Of a DNA stretch of 64,000 nt, positions 59,780 through 64,000 are shown one piece after another (the first letter of the stretch is position 1; each line of letters opens with the position of its first letter). The position numbers and the translations under genes were made by a program. This stretch comes from Stercorarius parasiticus. Its lineage: Eukaryota > Chordata > Aves > Charadriiformes > Stercorariidae. The DNA lies in NCBI GenBank assembly GCA_013396915.1, contig VWZL01000320.1, positions 1 through 64,000 of the forward strand. The letters are read 5' to 3'. Under the pieces are notes generated by a model that was not told the DNA's origin, did no database searches, and was given only the letters and a program-made list of their open reading frames with translations.

Positions 59780-60382
59780 CTAGACCAGATTGCACAGGAA
59801 CGCATCCAGGCGGGTTTTGAATATCTCCAGAGATGGAGACTCCATCACCTCTCTGGGCAGCCTGTGCCACTGCTCTTCCACCCTCAAAGGAATGAAGTTC
59901 CTCCTCATGTTTGGGTGGAACTCCCTATGCTCAAGTTTGTGCCCATTACCTCTTGTCCTGTTGCTGGGCACCACTGAAAAGAGCCTGGCCCCATCCTCCT
60001 GACACCCACCCTTTAAGTATTTATAAGTGTTGATAAGATCCCCCCTCAGCTGTCTTTTTTGCAGACTGAAGAGACCCAAATCCTTCAGCCTTTCTTCATA
60101 NGCCCCCAACCTGTCCTGGTGCCTGGGGTTATTCCTCCCCAGGTGCAGCACCCTACACTTAGCCTTATTGAACTTCATGAGGTTTCTCTCCGCCCAACTC
60201 TCCAGCCTGTCTAGGTCTCTCTGTATGGTGGCACAGTCTTCCGGTGTGTCAGCCACTCCCCCCAGCTCTGTGTCATCGGCAAACTTCCTGAGGGTGCACT
60301 CTATCCCCTCATCCAGGTCATTGATGAATATATTGAAGAGGACTGGACCCAGTACTGACCCCTGGGGAACACCACTCGACAC
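59780..60382 (-). pseudogene. CR1 ORF2 reverse transcriptase, motif B to C-terminus
   Basis: Read on the minus strand: [39 protein letters not shown] (motif C intact), [29 protein letters not shown], then the N. It continues with [84 protein letters not shown] and a stop. The segment containing [15 protein letters not shown] in the other copies is missing exactly at the N. The rest of ORF2 upstream is absent through truncation. Confidence 0.92.
60101..60101. other. Ambiguous base N, probable assembly gap
   Basis: A single N falls inside the CR1 copy between RLG and YEERL on the minus strand. Sister copies have about 300 bases here, so the N may stand for an unresolved gap rather than one base. 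Confidence 0.7.
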
Positions 60383-60424
60383 TGATCTGTGCCCCTAATC
60401 ATGACCCTCTGAGGGTGTGAGCCC

Positions 60425-62992
60425 CTTTTTCTCTTTAATTTAAAGAGAGTCTGTGATGGCTGCCTTTGATACATAGTGTGGGTTTTAAATGTAATGAGGT
60501 GAATTCCAGCTGTATGCCAAATAGATAACAAATTAATGCTAAGCTTATGAAAGGGTCAGTAATCCATCAGATCTCAACCCCAAACCACAACAGAGTACTG
60601 TTACCTGTGAAATCTGTTAATTACTCCTCAGATTTCATGTGCCTTGGATGAATCTGATCTCAAGTGATGTGATAAGAGCCAGGCAGCAGATTATGTTACA
60701 CATACAGACAGACACACACTCACACACATATATGGACACATAGGCTCTGTGTATTTGTGTGTACCCATATGACAGTATATTATAATAAGTTTTTAATGTT
60801 ATTATACTATGCATTATTTATATACATATAGATATATGCATGTATGTATGTTTGTATTGTATCACCACAAACCTGCTCCAGTTTCTGGACACGCAGCTTT
60901 TAGACTGATTTAAGTTTGACCAATAAAACAAAATCATACTTCTGTAAAGAAACAAAGGCGGCTAGTTTTTCCCAAATTTCTGCAAATACTATTGGACTAA
61001 AAGTCCCTCTAAAACACCAAAGATACTAAAGTATAGCCTGAACAAAACATATTGGGAAGCAGAAATCCCAAAGTTCATACCAGCAAGCTTGGGAGCCTGC
61101 ACAATCCTACAGTCTGAACATGTTTCCAAAAGCTACTGTGTAGTTGATGCTATTATCAGAATTCTGGGAACACGCCTTATATAAATATTGTTAAATCAAT
61201 CTGATGATAGTACTAGTACACACCAGGCTCTGACTTTAAGAGATCACCAGGGAGGACTCAAAAGAAATTAGTGCATTTAATTACCTTTCTGAAGTTCCCA
61301 AATAAAATAAATGTCTATTGAATTTCCCCCCTCAGTTTAAGGCTCTTCACAAATGCTATTACACTTTAATTAAAGTGAACTTGTTTTTCCATTTAGTGGT
61401 TATTCTAGCTTGATTTTTTTTCATTATTCTTACAATTGAATAAAGATGCTAATTGGGGATTAGTTTGTAATAAAAGCTGACAGGCCCTGCAGATCCATTC
61501 TGCAAACTAATAGTCTATGGATGCAGAACAATCCATAAGCCAGCATGGGGGAACCAGTCCGTTACCAGAAGTGATCCTCTTCATTCACGGCTATGGACTG
61601 CACACTGCAATGAATTTCGTTCTGGTGAGATATTCTTCTTAATTAGAACCTGTGCGCTATTGCTTTTCAGATGTGACTTGTTTACTGTGGCCCAGGGAGA
61701 ATAGGGACAATTTGCCATTTGCCTGGTATATTTAGATGCCAGACATGGATAGCTCATGTTCTGCTGTCTGGAGATGGATCAGGTTTGGTACAGGAGCACA
61801 GCAGCTGAGCGAACACAGAGAGCTTTCAAAATGTTAATAAGGACGTGGAACTATGCTAACATAGTTTGCAGAATATTCGCAAAATATCTGGATAAGAGCA
61901 AAGGGGTTTGTGTCTTTGAGACTATTCACCTAGGTGAAAGGGACTCATATCCTATCAGAATGGGAAGTTAGTAAAACTTAAACCACTGAAGATGAGACAA
62001 GTCAGAGTACAGATGACCAAGTAACTCTCTTCTGACCCCAAAACAGCAAATATCTCTAGGTATTATATTAATTCACAATTTTAGTAGGTACTCTACTAAA
62101 GGGATGCAAGTTGATCTCCAGGTCTGCATAAAAATCGAAGTACTACTTGACAATGTTTGACTACTTAACATGCCCTAGCTGGAGGAAAAAAACATAATTT
62201 CAGAAAATCTTTGACTTAAATGACATGATATTTATACCTTATCCTTTCCTAAAGTGATGAAGCAGTACCTTATCTCCAGGAAGTCTAACAAAATACATGA
62301 ATTTTGGTTACATTTAAGAAAAAAAACCCAAACAACCCACCTTTAAACAGAAAGATGTTTATAGCTTGAACTCACAGATAGATTAAATTTACCCATAAAT
62401 CTCGAATACAAAATCTCTGCTTGCCAGCTGCCAGTTTATGGGGGGTTATCTTCACTCTTATGAAAATGTGGTAGCCTAAATGTGAGAGAGGACTTTGAAG
62501 TTTAAATAAGCATAGATGTTTTCCTTAGGCTTTAATTGAATCCAGTGCAATCAAACTCTTTTCTACAGTGTGACCCAAGTTTTAGAAGAGATTTCTTCAA
62601 GTAGAGTAGGACTGGTTCCTAAACTTGTTCTCTCTTCCAAACTCTATCCCTAAAAGCTTCAAAAATTTTACAAATTACAGGGAACTGTCAGGACAAGACG
62701 TAAACATTCTGTCTCTATAGTAGATAATCTACTGAGATAATATATTGAGAGGAAGAAAGCAAGAAACACAGAAGAAGAAATATTTCATTCTTTAATCTTT
62801 TTCTTACCCTGAGCATTTGGAAAAGGTATCTTTCAGTGATAATGAAACTGAGTTAATTTGTATTTTATCAAGCTAGTAAGGTGGAATTTGTTATGCTGAC
62901 TTTTAAGCAAGATTCATTGTCAATAGTACAATGTAATGAGTTAATGGAATTCTTAACCCTAAGAAATTTGAAGTCAGTATATTTAACAAGCC
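60425..62992. other. Non-coding stretch
   Basis: No gene recognised. Contains CA/TA simple repeats at 60698-60855 and an AT-rich, possibly conserved segment at about 61340-61500. Confidence 0.5.
60698..60855. repeat. CA-, TA- and TATG-rich simple repeats
   Basis: Imperfect CA repeat at 60698-60730, TG-rich part at about 60745-60765, then TA-rich sequence and (TATG)n-like units at about 60820-60855. Typical decayed microsatellite cluster. Confidence 0.8.
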
Positions 62993-63007
62993 TTTTTTTT
63001 TTTTTTN
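62993..63007. repeat. Poly(T) run ending in N
   Basis: Fourteen T residues followed by an N at 63007. The N after a homopolymer suggests an unresolved length or a gap in the assembly. Confidence 0.85.
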
Positions 63008-63469
63008 AAGGTGGTTCGATGGAAGCTTGCTTGAAAACCTAGTAAGGAAATACCGAGAAAAGCTAATGAACTAGATTAAAATACTTTTATATACAAGTCA
63101 GACAGCCCCTTATTCTTAAATTGTACAATTGATTTCAGCTTCACTGGAACAACATTTGAAACACGGTACAGAGCCTGTCTGACACAGCTTGAGGAAGGTA
63201 AATATGTTGAGGAAATGTTGAAATTGATTCTGTAAAAAAAGCGTCAAATGGCTTAATCTGGGTGTGTACTATAGCTCTGTACTGTGGAAGGGATTTTCCA
63301 AAAAGACCTAAGCATACCTTTTCTCCGCCTTTGGAGAATGGCACTGCAGCACGCAATAACTATGCAAGACAAAAAGAGGTAGCGTGTCTTTTCATGTCAA
63401 CTAAATAAGCTCCTCACAGGGTCTGGAAACGCACATGAGTGGCTAGAATCAGCTACTGGCAGAAAGACC
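63008..63469. other. Non-coding stretch
   Basis: No gene or repeat family recognised. Confidence 0.5.
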
Positions 63470-63650
63470 TGCTGGAAAGGACCTCTTAGGTCGCCCAGCA
63501 CAGCACCCAGCTGGTGCACCTGTACCAGCTACACCGAAATCATTGATAACATACACATGTCTAATTTGGGTATACAAATATCTAAGGATAGAGATAACAC
63601 AGCTTCTCAGGCAGCCTCTTCCAATGTTTAACTGTCTATTCTTATCCCAG
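63470..63650 (-). mobile_element. Degenerate CR1 3' fragment
   Basis: CTGGAAAGGACCTCTTAGGTCGCCCAGCACAGC and later GCTTCTCAGGCAGCCTCTTCCAATGTTTAACTGTC match, in reverse complement, the CR1 3' block (GTTGGAAAGGACCTCTGGAGGTCATCCAGTCC) and the ORF2 C-terminus (CTCTGGGCAACCTGTTCCAGTGTTTGACC). Identity is low and the terminal ATTCTATGA repeats are gone, so this is an old copy. Confidence 0.6.
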
Positions 63651-64000
63651 CTAAGCAAAGCTTGCTGAGAGCAGAAGCATATGACTGTATAACTCAGAAG
63701 CGCATGAGTGCCTGCATACTTCTGACTTGGGAAAATGTTCACACTGTCTGTTGTTGGTCCTGAGCTTAGCCTGGGTGACTGCTGTGGCATGGGTGGTGGA
63801 GAGGCTGGTGAGTCATTCAGACCGCCTACAATCCAGTGGAGCTGTGAGCTCTATTTCTGCACGCCGTCAACGGATGGAAGAATTCACAAAAGCTAAATTT
63901 GGCAGTCATTACTGGAAGTCTCAGTACGGCCCTCAGTCAATTAAGCAACCCAGTCTTATGAACAAGAATGACTAAGGGCCATTAGCTTATGAGAGCCAAT
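63651..64000. other. Non-coding stretch at window end
   Basis: No gene established. A + strand frame opening with TTG at 63727 has a hydrophobic start (CLLLVLSLAWVTAVAWVV) and a good splice-donor-like CTGGTGAGT at about 63806-63814. There is no ATG and no family match. Confidence 0.4.

Larger units (their letters stand above)
59701..60424 (-). mobile_element. CR1 LINE, 5'-truncated, with an N inside
   Basis: Minus-strand CR1 from about the QRVMIRGT region (60424) to the tail (59701-59725: two ATAGAATC units, then GGGTTGGAAGGGACCTCTGGAGATCATC). The tail type matches the copy at 1-98. It keeps one continuous open frame for about 200 codons and perfect family motifs, so it is probably among the youngest copies here. 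A single N at 60101 lies where about 100 codons present in sister copies are absent. Confidence 0.96.

Noticed and set aside
63727..63975. Frame with a signal-peptide-like start and a splice-donor-like CTGGTGAGT
   Set aside because: It opens with TTG rather than ATG, has no family match, and a single donor-like site is expected by chance.
1..64000. Endogenous retrovirus or LTR element
   Set aside because: No primer-binding site, LTR pair, or gag/pol/env motifs were seen. All reverse transcriptase motifs belong to CR1.
1..64000. CRISPR array, operons or other prokaryotic systems
   Set aside because: No spaced direct repeats of the right size and no prokaryotic gene organisation. The sequence is vertebrate in character.

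Overview
This window reads as nuclear DNA of a bird (at least an archosaur or sauropsid) from a gene-poor, AT-rich stretch: a large intron or an intergenic desert. The main evidence is a set of CR1 non-LTR retrotransposon copies. They encode the C-terminal part of the CR1 ORF2 reverse transcriptase and end in the CR1 tail (a GGTCCCTTCCAACC-like block, then copies of ATTCTATGA). There are no bacterial-style packed genes, no operons, and no recognisable cellular protein-coding exon. Open frames outside the CR1 copies are short, on both strands, and carry no domain I can name. Species and locus cannot be determined from the sequence.

Layout. 1-98: a CR1 3' end. 100-7.1 kb: plain non-coding DNA, ending at a (GGGA)n tract. 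7.58-8.93 kb: a long 5'-truncated CR1 (+) with a damaged catalytic box. 11.25 kb: a tiny CR1 remnant (-). 15.6-16.0 kb and 21.9-22.2 kb: very old CR1 remnants (+). 19.1-19.65 kb: an unrecognised stretch open on both strands, next to a (GGAA)n microsatellite. 29.94-30.22 kb: CR1 (-). 39.2 kb: CR1 tail (+). 47.2-47.36 kb: a long polypyrimidine tract. 48.88-49.29 kb: CR1 (+). 51.2-51.7 kb: an old MIR-like SINE and another ancient repeat. 55.44-56.59 kb: CR1 (+). 58.28-58.47 kb: CR1 (+). 58.65 kb: an ancient amniote repeat. 59.70-60.42 kb: a fairly well preserved CR1 (-), interrupted by a single N. 60.7-60.9 kb: CA/TA simple repeats. 63.0 kb: T14 followed by an N. 63.47-63.65 kb: a degenerate CR1 (-).

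Nothing here forms a working system. All CR1 copies are 5'-truncated, and the longer ones carry frameshifts, stops or lost catalytic residues, so they look like dead insertions of several ages. At least three CR1 tail types are visible. One is shared by 1-98 and 59.7 kb, one by 7.6 kb and 55.4 kb, and one by 39.2 kb and 58.3 kb. The most useful leads are the N inside the 60.1 kb CR1, where about 100 codons present in sister copies are missing; the ancient amniote repeats; several hairpin or palindromic elements; a few AT-rich segments with homeodomain-like sites that could be conserved non-coding elements; and the both-strand-open stretch at 19.1-19.5 kb.
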